Shown here one piece after another: positions 23,727 to 32,355 of a stretch of 47,459 nucleotides of DNA (its first letter is position 1; every line of letters begins with the position of its first letter). A program made the translations under genes and the position numbers. The notes under the pieces were generated by a model. It was not told the DNA's origin. It saw only the letters and a program-made list of their open reading frames with translations, and did not search any database. Source of the DNA: JAGPUQ01 sp041594335 (lineage in GTDB: Bacteria; Pseudomonadota; Gammaproteobacteria; Pseudomonadales; Porticoccaceae); the NCBI GenBank assembly GCA_041594335.1, contig JBFHML010000015.1, forward strand, positions 1 through 47,459, read 5' to 3'.

Positions 23727-24388
23727 GGCGAGTATTCCTCCTCCAGCTCGATCAGGTGTGCGCGCTGCTCGGGTGGCAGGCGATGATGCAGGTAGGTAAA
23801 GCTCAACCCTGCGTTCAATCCAACATTGAGAAAGTGCACGAGGACATTCAGGGTAAAACCCCAGATCCGATACGCCCCGTAACGATAGCAGGGCAGCTCC
23901 TGCACTTCGCTACCGACTTCGAAATGATCGCTGGTCAAATGCCGCTGATCGAGCAAGTAGGCAATGGGCACGCGGAATACCGCATCGAGCTCCGCTGGAT
24001 CCGGGCGCAATGTCACATCCGCCGGCACACTGGCCAGATAGGGTGTAACCGGGACTCCCGCCCGAGTCTCCCGGCGCGGCAGACGAGCGATCAGCGCCAC
24101 CTGATTCCGTGAGAGACTGATCTCCTCTTCACTTTCACGTAACGCAGTATCGAGCAAGCTTGTATCCGCAGGCTCCCACATACCGCCCGGGAACGCCACC
24201 TGCCCGCGGTGGCTGTTGAGATGCTCGGCACGCTTGACGAGCACAACCTCAGGCGCCGCCCCCTGGGTAACGGCTACCAGAACCGCGGCCTCCCTTCGGG
24301 TCGCGTCAGGTTGTATTGGCACCGGCGGCCAGCAACCCAGCCGTTGGCTGATTTGCGTTAAAATCGGTGTTCCGGCTTCGTGCCTCAT
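23723..24388 (-). CDS. Nudix hydrolase, CoA pyrophosphatase-like
   Basis: The product is 221 aa. It has the coenzyme-A-pyrophosphatase signature NSHRGQVAFPGG (about 58-69) running into the Nudix box GGMWEPADTSLLDTALRESEEE (Arg84-Glu85 and the following glutamates bind metal). It probably cleaves CoA or its derivatives to 4'-phosphopantetheine and ADP. ATG 24388 is chosen: it has GGGGTGG upstream and begins a typical N-terminal helix; a longer frame would run into the divergent Nudix gene. First gene of Nudix/gamma-CA/DUF1289. Confidence 0.85.
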   Translation of the reverse strand: MRHEAGTPILTQISQRLGCWPPVPIQPDATRREAAVLVAVTQGAAPEVVLVKRAEHLNSHRGQVAFPGGMWEPADTSLLDTALRESEEEISLSRNQVALIARLPRRETRAGVPVTPYLASVPADVTLRPDPAELDAVFRVPIAYLLDQRHLTSDHFEVGSEVQELPCYRYGAYRIWGFTLNVLVHFLNVGLNAGLSFTYLHHRLPPEQRAHLIELEEEYSP

Positions 24389-24403
24389 GCCACCCCGAGT
24401 CCG

Positions 24404-24433
24404 TAGACGGTCAAACAAACACTTATCGATACT
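24404..24433 (+). promoter_or_regulatory. possible promoter of the zinc-ribbon Nudix gene
   Basis: TAGACG (24404-24409) and GATACT (24428-24433) are 18 nt apart in the 133-bp gap between the divergent Nudix genes. Each hexamer differs from consensus at two positions. Confidence 0.3.
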
Positions 24434-24521
24434 TAGCGTCCGCGCAAGGCGCGGGCATTCCACCAGTCCGAGCCGCCGCCGACCTCGACGCGGCGCCGCT
24501 TGTTCGCGAAGATCGTCAGTC

Positions 24522-25061
24522 ATGAATTTTTGTAGCGCATGCGGCAGCGTTGTCAGCCTCCGGGTCCCATCTGGAGATGATCGGCATCGCCACATCTGCG
24601 ATTACTGCGAAACCATACATTACCAGAACCCCTGCATTATCACCGGCTGCGTGCCCGTGCACGGGGATCAGATTTTGCTGTGCAAGCGCGCCATTGCACC
24701 CCGGCGCGGGTATTGGACCCTACCGGCAGGGTTTCTGGAAAACGGTGAGACAACGGCGGAAGGTGCGGTCCGCGAATGCTGGGAAGAGGCTACCGCACGG
24801 GTCCGTAACATCGACCTCTACACCATGATCGATATCCCGCACATCAATCAGGTGTATATGTTCTTCCGAGCCGAACTGCGCGATGCGAAATTCAGCCCCG
24901 GAGAGGAATCACTGGAAGTGGCGCTGTTCCGCGAACACGAAATCCCCTGGGACGAGATCGCCTTCCCCTCTGTCCAAAAGACACTAGAGTATTTTTTCGT
25001 TGACCGCAGGGCCGGGCAATTCCGGGTTCACACGGACACGATCCGGCGCGGCACCCGCTGA
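24522..25061 (+). CDS. Nudix hydrolase with N-terminal zinc ribbon
   Basis: The product is 179 aa. A zinc ribbon uses Cys4/Cys7 (FCSACG) and Cys26/Cys29 (CDYC). The Nudix box GFLENGETTAEGAVRECWEE spans about 70-89, with Arg84 and Glu85; the usual Gly after EE is replaced (EEATA). The motif AGFLENGET is typical of ADP-ribose/NADH-type pyrophosphatases, but the protein is shorter than NudC, so the substrate is open. ATG 24522 has only a weak upstream site. Divergent from the CoA-type Nudix gene. Confidence 0.83.
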   Translation: MNFCSACGSVVSLRVPSGDDRHRHICDYCETIHYQNPCIITGCVPVHGDQILLCKRAIAPRRGYWTLPAGFLENGETTAEGAVRECWEEATARVRNIDLYTMIDIPHINQVYMFFRAELRDAKFSPGEESLEVALFREHEIPWDEIAFPSVQKTLEYFFVDRRAGQFRVHTDTIRRGTR

Positions 25062-25147
25062 TCTAACGCCAGCGGAAAACGCTGCGTACGCCACGGGCAA
25101 CCGAAGCAGACCCCTGCACCGCCCTCGCCTTTTTAGGAGCAGCGCAA

Positions 25148-25163
25148 CCCCCCGTGAGGGGGG
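25148..25163. terminator. G/C hairpin between the Nudix and tRNA-Ser genes
   Basis: CCCCCC-GTGA-GGGGGG, a 6-bp all-GC stem, lies just beyond the 3' end of tRNA-Ser and 87 bp after the Nudix stop. It sits between convergent units; no real T-run follows on either strand, so activity is uncertain. Confidence 0.4.
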
Positions 25164-25173
25164 AGGTCACATT

Positions 25174-25261
25174 TGGCGGTGAGGGAGGGATTCGAACCCT
25201 CGATACGTTGCCGTATACACACTTTCCAGGCGTGCTCCTTCAACCACTCGGACACCTCACC
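25174..25261 (-). tRNA. tRNA-Ser (anticodon GGA)
   Basis: An 88-nt class II tRNA on the minus strand. The acceptor stem GGTGAGG pairs with CCTCACC, the anticodon loop CTGGAAA gives GGA (reads UCU/UCC), a long variable arm is formed by TATACGGCAACGTATC, and the T arm GAGGG-TTCGAAT-CCCTC is intact. Discriminator G and CCA (25176-25174) are encoded. Confidence 0.96.
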
Positions 25262-25273
25262 AAAGGGCTCGGG

Positions 25274-25302
25274 ACTTTACACAAAGGCTCCGGCCAACGC
25301 AA
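25274..25302 (-). promoter_or_regulatory. promoter of tRNA-Ser
   Basis: On the minus strand TTGCGT (25302-25297) and TAAAGT (25279-25274) are 17 nt apart; the start would fall near 25267, about 6 nt before the tRNA. The -35 box begins directly after the rnhB stop codon. Confidence 0.55.
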
Positions 25303-25893
25303 TCAGGATCCGGAGCGCGCCGCGCGAACCGGCGCAAATTCCGCTCGATGCAGTGCGCAGGGCCCGAGCCGGACCAGAGCGGCTCGGTGCTCCTGGGTGC
25401 CATAACCCTTGTGTCGGGCGAAACCGTAGCCGGGATAACTGGCGTCAAGGGTTCGCATTTCCCGATCGCGGCTGACCTTGGCGACAATGGCCGCGGCACT
25501 AATGCAGGGCACCGTCGCATCACCGCGAATAATCGCCCGCGCGGGATACGGCCACTGGGGCAGGCGATTGCCATCGACCAAAATCAGCACGGGACTGCAG
25601 CGTAACGCATCGACGGCGCGGCGCATGGCAAGCAGACTGGCCTGGAGGATATTTAATTGTTCAATCTCCGCCACTGTGGCGCGAGCAACCGCCCAGGCGG
25701 TCGCACTGCGTGTAATCTCCTCATACAGGGACTCGCGCCGTGCGGCGCTCAGGCGCTTCGAATCGGCGAGCCCGGCTACCGGTCGCCGGGGGTCCAGCAC
25801 CACTGCCGCGGCAACGACATCGCCGGCCAGACAGCCTCGACCGACCTCATCCACACCGCACAGATTCGCTGCATTGGGGTCGAAATCGGTCAT
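25303..25893 (-). CDS. rnhB: ribonuclease HII
   Basis: The product is 196 aa (E. coli 198). The family signature GVDEVGRGCLAG (13-24) holds the catalytic Asp15-Glu16; further acidic residues are in LILVDGNRLP and SRDREMRTLD. It cuts RNA-DNA hybrids at embedded ribonucleotides. Its ATG overlaps the lpxB stop by 4 bp (ATGA), so it is the last gene of the large leftward cluster. In many gammaproteobacteria dnaE follows; here tRNA-Ser does. Confidence 0.95.
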   Translation of the reverse strand: MTDFDPNAANLCGVDEVGRGCLAGDVVAAAVVLDPRRPVAGLADSKRLSAARRESLYEEITRSATAWAVARATVAEIEQLNILQASLLAMRRAVDALRCSPVLILVDGNRLPQWPYPARAIIRGDATVPCISAAAIVAKVSRDREMRTLDASYPGYGFARHKGYGTQEHRAALVRLGPCALHRAEFAPVRAARSGS

Positions 25894-27038
25894 CTGACCC
25901 TATCGATCAGGGGCGCTAGCGCTGTCGCCGCACGAAGGTTCGCATCCCGCCGCAACGTCTGGTGAAGACGCTCGAACTCGGCGATCAACGCCGCCCGCGC
26001 AGGAGTGTCCGCAAACCAGTGCAGAATGGCGGCAGCCAAGGACTCAGGCTCGACGTCTTTCTGTAACAATTCCGGCACCAGTTCGCGGCCGGCGAGTAGA
26101 TTCGGCAATGAAATGTGATCCAAATGCACCAAGCGCGACGCGAGCCAGTGTGTAAACGCACCCGTACGATACGCGACCACCATCGGCTTTTTGAGCAACA
26201 TTGCCTCGAGAGCGCTAGTTCCGGATGCTAGCAACACGACGTCTGCCGCGGCCATGGCCAGATGGGACTGCCCGTCCAACACCTGGACCTGCAGGTCCGA
26301 ACGGCCGGCAAGCAAGGCGTCAATCTGCTCGCGCCGCGCCGCGCTCGCAGCAGGAATCACACAGTGCAACCCAGGCAAGGCCACCCGACACCGCTCCAAG
26401 GCCTCCAGGAACAGCGTACCCAGCTGCTCTACCTCGCCACGCCGGCTGCCCGGCAACAGCGCTAACACCGGCACAGATCGCGGCACGCCGAGCGCCGCCC
26501 GAGCAGCGCATACATCCGTGTCCAGCGGCAATTCATCGGCCAAGGGATGACCGACCCAGGTTACGGGCACTGCATGCCGCCGGTAGAACTCGGCCTCAAA
26601 AGGTAGCAGCGCCAACATGTGATCCACTGCGCGCGCAATCTTGCGGATGCGGCCCTGGCGCCAAGCCCAGACCGATGGGCTCACGTAGTGAGCGGTACTG
26701 ACCCCACAACGACGGAGCCGCAACTCGAGACCCAGATTAAAATCTGGCGCGTCGATACCAATGAAAAGGCGTGGCCGGCGCTCACGAAAATAACGGTACA
26801 GGCGGCCTCGCAGGCGGAGTAACTCGGGTAGCCTTTTGAGGGGTTCGACAAACCCCATCACGGCCAGGCGCTCCATCGGGTAATGGCTGACGAGCCCTTC
26901 CCCCTGCATGGCCTCCCCGCCAACACCCTCGAAGCGCGCGTTGGGAAAGTGTCGGCGCAGCGCCCGTATCAACCCCGCTCCCAGGCGATCACCCGATACT
27001 TCTCCGGCGACTAGCCCGATAAGCGGCGCTTCACTCAT
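25890..27038 (-). CDS. lpxB: lipid A disaccharide synthase
   Basis: The product is 382 aa, identical in length to E. coli LpxB. It begins IGLVAGEVSGDRLGAGLI and contains FEGVGGEAM, YVSPSVWAWRQGR and LLPGSRRGEVEQL, all family hallmarks of this GT-B glycosyltransferase (GT19). It condenses UDP-2,3-diacylglucosamine with lipid X to the lipid A disaccharide at the inner membrane. It starts 6 bp after lpxA and overlaps rnhB. Confidence 0.97.
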   Translation of the reverse strand: MSEAPLIGLVAGEVSGDRLGAGLIRALRRHFPNARFEGVGGEAMQGEGLVSHYPMERLAVMGFVEPLKRLPELLRLRGRLYRYFRERRPRLFIGIDAPDFNLGLELRLRRCGVSTAHYVSPSVWAWRQGRIRKIARAVDHMLALLPFEAEFYRRHAVPVTWVGHPLADELPLDTDVCAARAALGVPRSVPVLALLPGSRRGEVEQLGTLFLEALERCRVALPGLHCVIPAASAARREQIDALLAGRSDLQVQVLDGQSHLAMAAADVVLLASGTSALEAMLLKKPMVVAYRTGAFTHWLASRLVHLDHISLPNLLAGRELVPELLQKDVEPESLAAAILHWFADTPARAALIAEFERLHQTLRRDANLRAATALAPLIDRVR

Positions 27039-27044
27039 GCGGAT

Positions 27045-27815
27045 TCAGCGGATAATGCCGCGGCTGGCGCGCCGCACGGAATCGATCATCGGCGCCAATA
27101 CATCGGCATGCGCCGCGTTGCTCTCCAGCTCCGCCAACGCCACCTCAAGCTTTAGTCCGCGTCGATACAAGGTTTTGTAAGCACCCTGGATTGCCTTGAT
27201 TTGCTCACCAGAGAAGCCGCGTCGCTCCAGCCCGACTTTGTTGACCGTACGCGGTACCGCGGGATGACCGGTGGCCATGACATAGGCAGGGACGTCTTGG
27301 TTGAGGTAGGCGGCTGCTCCGACAAAAGCATGGGCGCCAACGTTCACGTACTGGTGAACCAGTGTGTAACCGGAGAGGAACGCCCAATCATCGACCAGAA
27401 CGTGACCAGCGAGCGAGGCGTTATTAACCAGAATCACATGATCGCCGATCACGCAGTCGTGACCCACATGCACATAGGCCATGATCAGGTTGTGGCTACC
27501 GATGCGAGTTTCACCCTTATCTTGCACGGTACCGCGATGGACAGTGACTCCCTCGCGGATCTTGTTGTGATCCCCGACGATCAGCTGCGTAGGCTCGCCG
27601 CGATACTTGAGATCCGGCGTCGCCTCGCCAAGCGTTGCAAATTGAAAAATCTCGTTGTCACAACCAATCCGTGTCGGCCCCTTGATCACGACATGGGAGT
27701 GAATGACACAATCATTTCCAATTTCCACATCCGGGCCAATGTAGCTCCAGGGCCCGATGCGCACATTGCGCCCCAATTGCGCGCTAGGGTCGATTTTGGC
27801 GAGCGGATCGATCAT
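27045..27815 (-). CDS. lpxA: UDP-N-acetylglucosamine acyltransferase
   Basis: The product is 256 aa (E. coli 262). Left-handed beta-helix of hexapeptide repeats, with the catalytic His in VGHDCVIGDH and the family segment ILVNNASLAGHVLVDD. It transfers a 3-hydroxyacyl chain from ACP to UDP-GlcNAc, the first step of lipid A synthesis. ATG 27815 gives the standard start MIDPLAKIDPSAQLG; the preceding fabZ stop is 4 bp away. Confidence 0.96.
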   Translation of the reverse strand: MIDPLAKIDPSAQLGRNVRIGPWSYIGPDVEIGNDCVIHSHVVIKGPTRIGCDNEIFQFATLGEATPDLKYRGEPTQLIVGDHNKIREGVTVHRGTVQDKGETRIGSHNLIMAYVHVGHDCVIGDHVILVNNASLAGHVLVDDWAFLSGYTLVHQYVNVGAHAFVGAAAYLNQDVPAYVMATGHPAVPRTVNKVGLERRGFSGEQIKAIQGAYKTLYRRGLKLEVALAELESNAAHADVLAPMIDSVRRASRGIIR

Positions 27816-27819
27816 CGTC

Positions 27820-28296
27820 TCAGGGCGCCTCCAGCGCACACAGGATAGTCGCCTCACACACCAGCAAACCGTCGACACTGGCGCTGCAGCGAAACCGCCA
27901 AATATTGCGCTTGGTCGAATCGATCTCCGCTGTCATCATCAAGCGGTCACCCGGCACCACCGGACGTTTGAAGCGCACACCGTCCACGCCGGCGAACAGA
28001 TACAGGCGCTCGTCGTCAGGCTGTTTGTCCACCGATGCGAATCCTAGCACCCCCGCAGTCTGGGCCATGGCCTCAATAATCAGGACTCCCGGGAAAATAG
28101 GCTTCGCGGGGAAATGCCCGTTGAACACCTCCTCGTTAATGGTGATGTTCTTGTAGGCGAGGATCCGTACGCCCTTCTCCAACTCCACTACGCGATCGAC
28201 GAGCAACATGGGGTAGCGATGTGGCAACAATCGCTGGATTTCTTCCACACCCATGCCGGAAAAGGCATCGGCAGACGGCGTGGTATCAGGACTCAT
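27820..28296 (-). CDS. fabZ: 3-hydroxyacyl-ACP dehydratase
   Basis: The product is 158 aa (E. coli 151). Hot-dog fold with LLPHRYPMLLVDRV at the start and the catalytic His61 and Glu75 in NGHFPAKPIFPGVLIIEAMAQ. It dehydrates 3-hydroxyacyl-ACP in fatty-acid elongation and so competes with LpxA and LpxD for the same substrate pool, which explains its place between them. ATG 28296 follows AAGGA by about 10 nt and overlaps the lpxD end by 11 bp. Confidence 0.96.
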   Translation of the reverse strand: MSPDTTPSADAFSGMGVEEIQRLLPHRYPMLLVDRVVELEKGVRILAYKNITINEEVFNGHFPAKPIFPGVLIIEAMAQTAGVLGFASVDKQPDDERLYLFAGVDGVRFKRPVVPGDRLMMTAEIDSTKRNIWRFRCSASVDGLLVCEATILCALEAP

Positions 28297-29317
28297 GTTT
28301 GATAGTTCCTTCCAGTTTCTTGAGACGCTTGGCCATTTCATCGAGCTGGCGAAACCGGGCCGCGTTGCGACGCCAGCGTGGCGTTTCCTCCATCAACAGA
28401 TCTGCGGAATAGGAACCTGGGCGAGTAATGGATTTAGACAACGAGCAGCGCGCCTGCGCCACGACATTGTCACAGACCGTAATGTGGCCCACAGCGCCAG
28501 ACTGGCCGGCAAAAATGCAATTCTTGCCGATGGTTGTACTACCCGCGATGCCAGCATAGGCGGCCATCGCCGTATTTTCGCCGAGACGCACGTTGTGGCC
28601 GATCTGGACATGATTGTCGAGAATGACACCCGCCTCGACCACGGTGTCACCCAGTGCTCCGCGGTCGATAGTCGTGCATGCGCCTATCTCTACCCGGTCA
28701 CCGATGACAACACCGCCAAGTTGATGAATCTTGATCCAACGACCACGGTCGTTGGCGAAACCGAAGCCATCGGCACCCAATACCGCCCCGCTATGAACAA
28801 CCACCTCGTCACCAATCGTGACCCCGTGATAGATCGAAACATTGGCGGAGATTCGACAACGGGCACCAATCCGGACGCCAGCGCCTACGCTGGTGCCAGC
28901 GCCAATGTAGGTTTCGGGCCCAACGACAGCCCCCGCACCGATCACGGCCAACGGCCCGATGGAAGCGCTCGGCGCGATTTGCGCCGAATTGTCGACCACC
29001 GCCCGGGGATCTATGCCGGGCTCGCCACCCGGGCTGGCGTCAAATAGCGCTGTGGCCCGGGCGTAGGCTACATAGGGGTCGGCGGCAATCAGCACCGGGC
29101 CCGAGAACCCGTCGGCATCCTCCGCGGCAAGAATCACCGCCGACGCCGCGGTCTCGCCCAGTTGATCTCGGTAAGCCGGATTGGCCAGGAATGCCAGGTC
29201 GCCGTGCTCGGCGTCCCGGAGCGTATTTAAGCGCCGGATCGGTAGCTGTGGATCACCGCGCAATTGCGCGCCAATATGGCGCGCAATCTCCCCGAGGGCC
29301 CGCCCTTGTTCGCTCAC
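28286..29317 (-). CDS. lpxD: UDP-3-O-acylglucosamine N-acyltransferase
   Basis: The product is 343 aa (E. coli 341). An N-terminal uridine-binding domain (1-100) precedes a long hexapeptide-repeat beta-helix; the catalytic His lies in NHVQIGHNVRLGE (about 240), and a C-terminal helix (RQLDEMAKRLKKLE) closes the protein. It adds the second hydroxyacyl chain during lipid A synthesis. The start is GTG 29317, overlapping the skp stop by 4 bp. Confidence 0.96.
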   Translation of the reverse strand: MSEQGRALGEIARHIGAQLRGDPQLPIRRLNTLRDAEHGDLAFLANPAYRDQLGETAASAVILAAEDADGFSGPVLIAADPYVAYARATALFDASPGGEPGIDPRAVVDNSAQIAPSASIGPLAVIGAGAVVGPETYIGAGTSVGAGVRIGARCRISANVSIYHGVTIGDEVVVHSGAVLGADGFGFANDRGRWIKIHQLGGVVIGDRVEIGACTTIDRGALGDTVVEAGVILDNHVQIGHNVRLGENTAMAAYAGIAGSTTIGKNCIFAGQSGAVGHITVCDNVVAQARCSLSKSITRPGSYSADLLMEETPRWRRNAARFRQLDEMAKRLKKLEGTIKHES

Positions 29318-29841
29318 TGGGTTTTGGCGTTGAGCCGCTCGAGCAGCTTACCGGTCAAATCCAGGGTAGGAGCGGCGAAAATTACTGCCTCACGCTGCAA
29401 TAGCAAGGTAACGCCCTCGGCCTCAACCAGCTCTTTGAGCGCGGCCTGCACCTGGGGCTGCAACTCCTCCATGATCTCCCCCTGTAACTGCTGGACTTCA
29501 GCTTGCAGCTTACGCGCCACCAGCTCGTAATCCGCCCGCAGGTACTCCATTTTTTTCTGATGCTCGGCTGCCTGCTCCCGGGACATGGTATCCCGCCCGG
29601 CCTCGATTTTCTGCTGAAGCGCCTTGACGTCCGCAGCGATGCTGTCGTACTTGGCCTGCAGCTCCACAAATTCCGGCTTTGTCTTCGCCTGCTGCTGTCG
29701 CGTTTTCGCGACGTCAGAGGTAAAGATCACCCGCTGGATGTCTATCACCGCGACCTTCTCCGCCGCTGTGGCCGGCAGTCCCACTACCGCTAGCGACAGC
29801 GCGGCACTCATTAGCATCAGCCTAAAGCTCTTTCTCATCAT
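29314..29841 (-). CDS. skp: periplasmic chaperone Skp/OmpH
   Basis: The product is 175 aa (E. coli Skp 161). A signal peptide (1-27, ending PATAA) leads to a short beta body (VAVIDIQRVIFTS), a long coiled-coil tentacle (about 45-125, rich in Gln, Lys and Glu) and a final strand segment (VTLLLQREAVIFAA). It holds unfolded outer-membrane proteins in the periplasm on their way to BamA, encoded just upstream (63-bp gap). Two adjacent ATGs exist; 29841 is used. Confidence 0.92.
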   Translation of the reverse strand: MMRKSFRLMLMSAALSLAVVGLPATAAEKVAVIDIQRVIFTSDVAKTRQQQAKTKPEFVELQAKYDSIAADVKALQQKIEAGRDTMSREQAAEHQKKMEYLRADYELVARKLQAEVQQLQGEIMEELQPQVQAALKELVEAEGVTLLLQREAVIFAAPTLDLTGKLLERLNAKTQ

Positions 29842-29904
29842 CTCAACTCTGTGTGGTATCAAGGTAACCCGGCAGCACCTCAGGTGCCTCATCCGGAAAC
29901 GTCG

Positions 29905-32253
29905 TTAAAAAGTCTGGCCAAACGAGAACTGGAAGAACTCGGTCTCGTCTTCGGAATCTGCGTTCAAAACGGTGCCAAAACTGAGCTGAATGGGGCCGAA
30001 ACCACTCAACCAGATACCGCTTAACCCCGTGGAGTAGCGTAATTCACCCAAATCTGGAGAAAAACAGTTCACCTGCTGATCGCCACAATCCGTGTCGAAG
30101 ACATTGCCGGCGTCAAAGAACGCAGCCATCTGCAGGTTACGTCGATCGGGCATGAAAGGCACGGGGAACAAGACTTCGACACTGCCCTCGATACGCACAT
30201 TGCCGCCAAAAGCGTCAGAGTCGTCGATTTCCGGGAACAACGGCGAATCCTGCGGCCCCAATGTATTGCGCTTGATCCCGCGTACCGAGCCGAACCCACC
30301 CCCGAAAAAGTTCTTGAAAAAGGGCAGTCGCTCGGTATCACCAAAGCCGCCCCCATACCCCAGATCGGAGCGCAGATGAAGCACGAGATCGCCGGTCAAT
30401 GGCCGATAGTAATTCGCTGCATACGTGACCTTGTAATATTCGAGATCACTGCCGGGCATCGTCATTTCGAAGCTGACGCGATGGGAGCGCCCATTCGTGG
30501 GCAACATACCGCGGTTCAGTGTCGATTCGCTCCACTGCACGTTCGCAGAGAACATATTGTAATCGTCACCGTTTTGGGCAATGAAATCGAGGATTTCCAA
30601 GGAGGTGAAGAATCCAGGATCCAGCTGCAGACTCTCGACCCCCGCGCCAAATCCGATGCGCCCGGTATCGGAATATGGATAGCTGAAATTCGCGTTGAGG
30701 GTGACGCTGTCCGTGGAAAACGATGACAGATTGAACTCGCCGTAATCCGTCTCGGTAAAGGCAAGGCTATAGCCTACGCTGACCCCGTCCTTCGTGAAGT
30801 AGGGGTTCGTGTAATTGAATGACGCGAGTTTCCGATACTCGCTGGTACTTACGCCAAAGCCGACACTATTTCCCGAACCGAGAAAGTTGTTCTCCTGAAT
30901 ATTGGCGCCCAAAATCACCCCAGCGCCCTGAGCAAACCCCAGGCTGGCCCCAATGCTGCCCGAAGGTTGCTCTTCAACGGTGTAGATCACATCCAGTTGA
31001 TCACTGGTGCCGGGGACCTCGCGCGTCTCCACTTCCACGGTCTTGAAGATACCCAGTCGTTCCAATCGGGTCTTCGAGTGTTCGATCAAAGCGGTCGAGG
31101 CCGACGCTGCCTCCATTTGGCGCATTTCTCGGCGCAGCACTTCGTCGGCAGTCTTGGTATTGCCACGAAACTCGATTCGCCGCACATAGGCTCGATCGCC
31201 TGGCGTGATGAAGAAGGTGACTTTGGCCGTTTTCTCTTCCTCGTCGATCTCAGGGAAGCCTTCGACTTTCGCAAAAGTGTAACCTTCGACGCCCAACCGC
31301 TTGGTAATGAGCTCGCTGCTGGTGGTCATCAACACTTGCGAAAAAGTCATTCCCTCGCGCAGTGCAATCAGCTTGAACAGCTCCTCCTCCGCGAGGATCG
31401 GCTCGCCGCCGAGCTCTACTTCACTGACCTTGAAGACCTCTCCTTCATCCACATTCACGGTAATGAATACGGCATCTTTTTGCGGGCTGATCGAGACTTG
31501 TGTCGAGGTCACGGCAAACTGCAAGTAGCCGCGATCGCGATACCAGCTCTCCAGTCGCTCCAGATCCCCCGACAGCTTTTCCCGGGAATATTTGTCGTCA
31601 TTGCTAAACCATGACCACAATCCGGTGGTACGGAGCTCAAACAGTTTCAGCAGGCGCTCAGAATCAAAGCTCTGATTGCCGACGATGTTGATGTGCTTGA
31701 TGGCGGCCACCTTGCCTTCGACGATATCCAAGTCGATGGCAACTCGGTTACGCGGCAGCTCCCGCGCCTCGGCGGACACCGAAGCGCCGTACCTACCCTG
31801 GGCGACATATTGGCGTCTGAGCTCCTGACTCATGCCATCGAGGACAGCCTGGCGGAAAATCTGCCCCTCCGCTAGCCCGGCATCGCGCAGGGCGGCCAAC
31901 AGCTGCTCCGATTCGATCGACTTGTTGCCCGAAAGATTGATCTCGGCAATCGCAGGACGCTCTTCGACCCGCACGACCAGCACATCACCGTCGCGACCGA
32001 TGCGGATATCCTCGAAGAACCCCGTGCGGAACAGCGTCTCCACCGCAATGCGCACCCCCTCGTCGTCGATCAGATCGCCGGGGCTCACCGGTAGCGCCGC
32101 AAACACCGTACCGGCCGAAACGCGTTGCAGGCCCTCGATACGCACATCTTCGACCTGAAAAACGGCGGCCAGCAGGGGGCGCGACAGAAACAGAAACAGC
32201 AGCGCCGCGCACAGGCCGGTGCGCCGTACGATCTGGATTCCGACCGGATTCAA
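29905..32253 (-). CDS. bamA: outer membrane protein assembly factor BamA
   Basis: The product is about 782 aa (E. coli 810). After a signal peptide (TGLCAALLFLFLSRPLLAA) come five POTRA repeats (about 30-420, first opening FQVEDVRIEGLQRV) and a 16-strand beta-barrel ending in Phe (FFQFSFGQTF), the outer-membrane insertion signal. The L6-loop motif, VRGF in E. coli, here reads VRGI (SVRGIKRNTLGP). It folds and inserts outer-membrane proteins. No ATG or GTG fits the signal peptide; TTG 32253 is my best guess, without a clear ribosome-binding site, and TTG 32340 is the only longer choice. Confidence 0.93.
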   Translation of the reverse strand: MNPVGIQIVRRTGLCAALLFLFLSRPLLAAVFQVEDVRIEGLQRVSAGTVFAALPVSPGDLIDDEGVRIAVETLFRTGFFEDIRIGRDGDVLVVRVEERPAIAEINLSGNKSIESEQLLAALRDAGLAEGQIFRQAVLDGMSQELRRQYVAQGRYGASVSAEARELPRNRVAIDLDIVEGKVAAIKHINIVGNQSFDSERLLKLFELRTTGLWSWFSNDDKYSREKLSGDLERLESWYRDRGYLQFAVTSTQVSISPQKDAVFITVNVDEGEVFKVSEVELGGEPILAEEELFKLIALREGMTFSQVLMTTSSELITKRLGVEGYTFAKVEGFPEIDEEEKTAKVTFFITPGDRAYVRRIEFRGNTKTADEVLRREMRQMEAASASTALIEHSKTRLERLGIFKTVEVETREVPGTSDQLDVIYTVEEQPSGSIGASLGFAQGAGVILGANIQENNFLGSGNSVGFGVSTSEYRKLASFNYTNPYFTKDGVSVGYSLAFTETDYGEFNLSSFSTDSVTLNANFSYPYSDTGRIGFGAGVESLQLDPGFFTSLEILDFIAQNGDDYNMFSANVQWSESTLNRGMLPTNGRSHRVSFEMTMPGSDLEYYKVTYAANYYRPLTGDLVLHLRSDLGYGGGFGDTERLPFFKNFFGGGFGSVRGIKRNTLGPQDSPLFPEIDDSDAFGGNVRIEGSVEVLFPVPFMPDRRNLQMAAFFDAGNVFDTDCGDQQVNCFSPDLGELRYSTGLSGIWLSGFGPIQLSFGTVLNADSEDETEFFQFSFGQTF

Positions 32254-32355
32254 TGATGACAGGTTGATGGCTAGCGACTCCGGACAGGCAAAAGGGAAAA
32301 GCCTGGCCGGGGCCGAGATTCGCCGTCCGCGGGCAGGCAACGACTCAGGCAGGGA

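Noticed and set aside
24522..25061. Assignment of the zinc-ribbon Nudix protein as NudC
   Set aside because: It is 179 aa against roughly 257 for NudC and lacks the extra N-terminal domain and the residues following the Nudix box that mark NudC.
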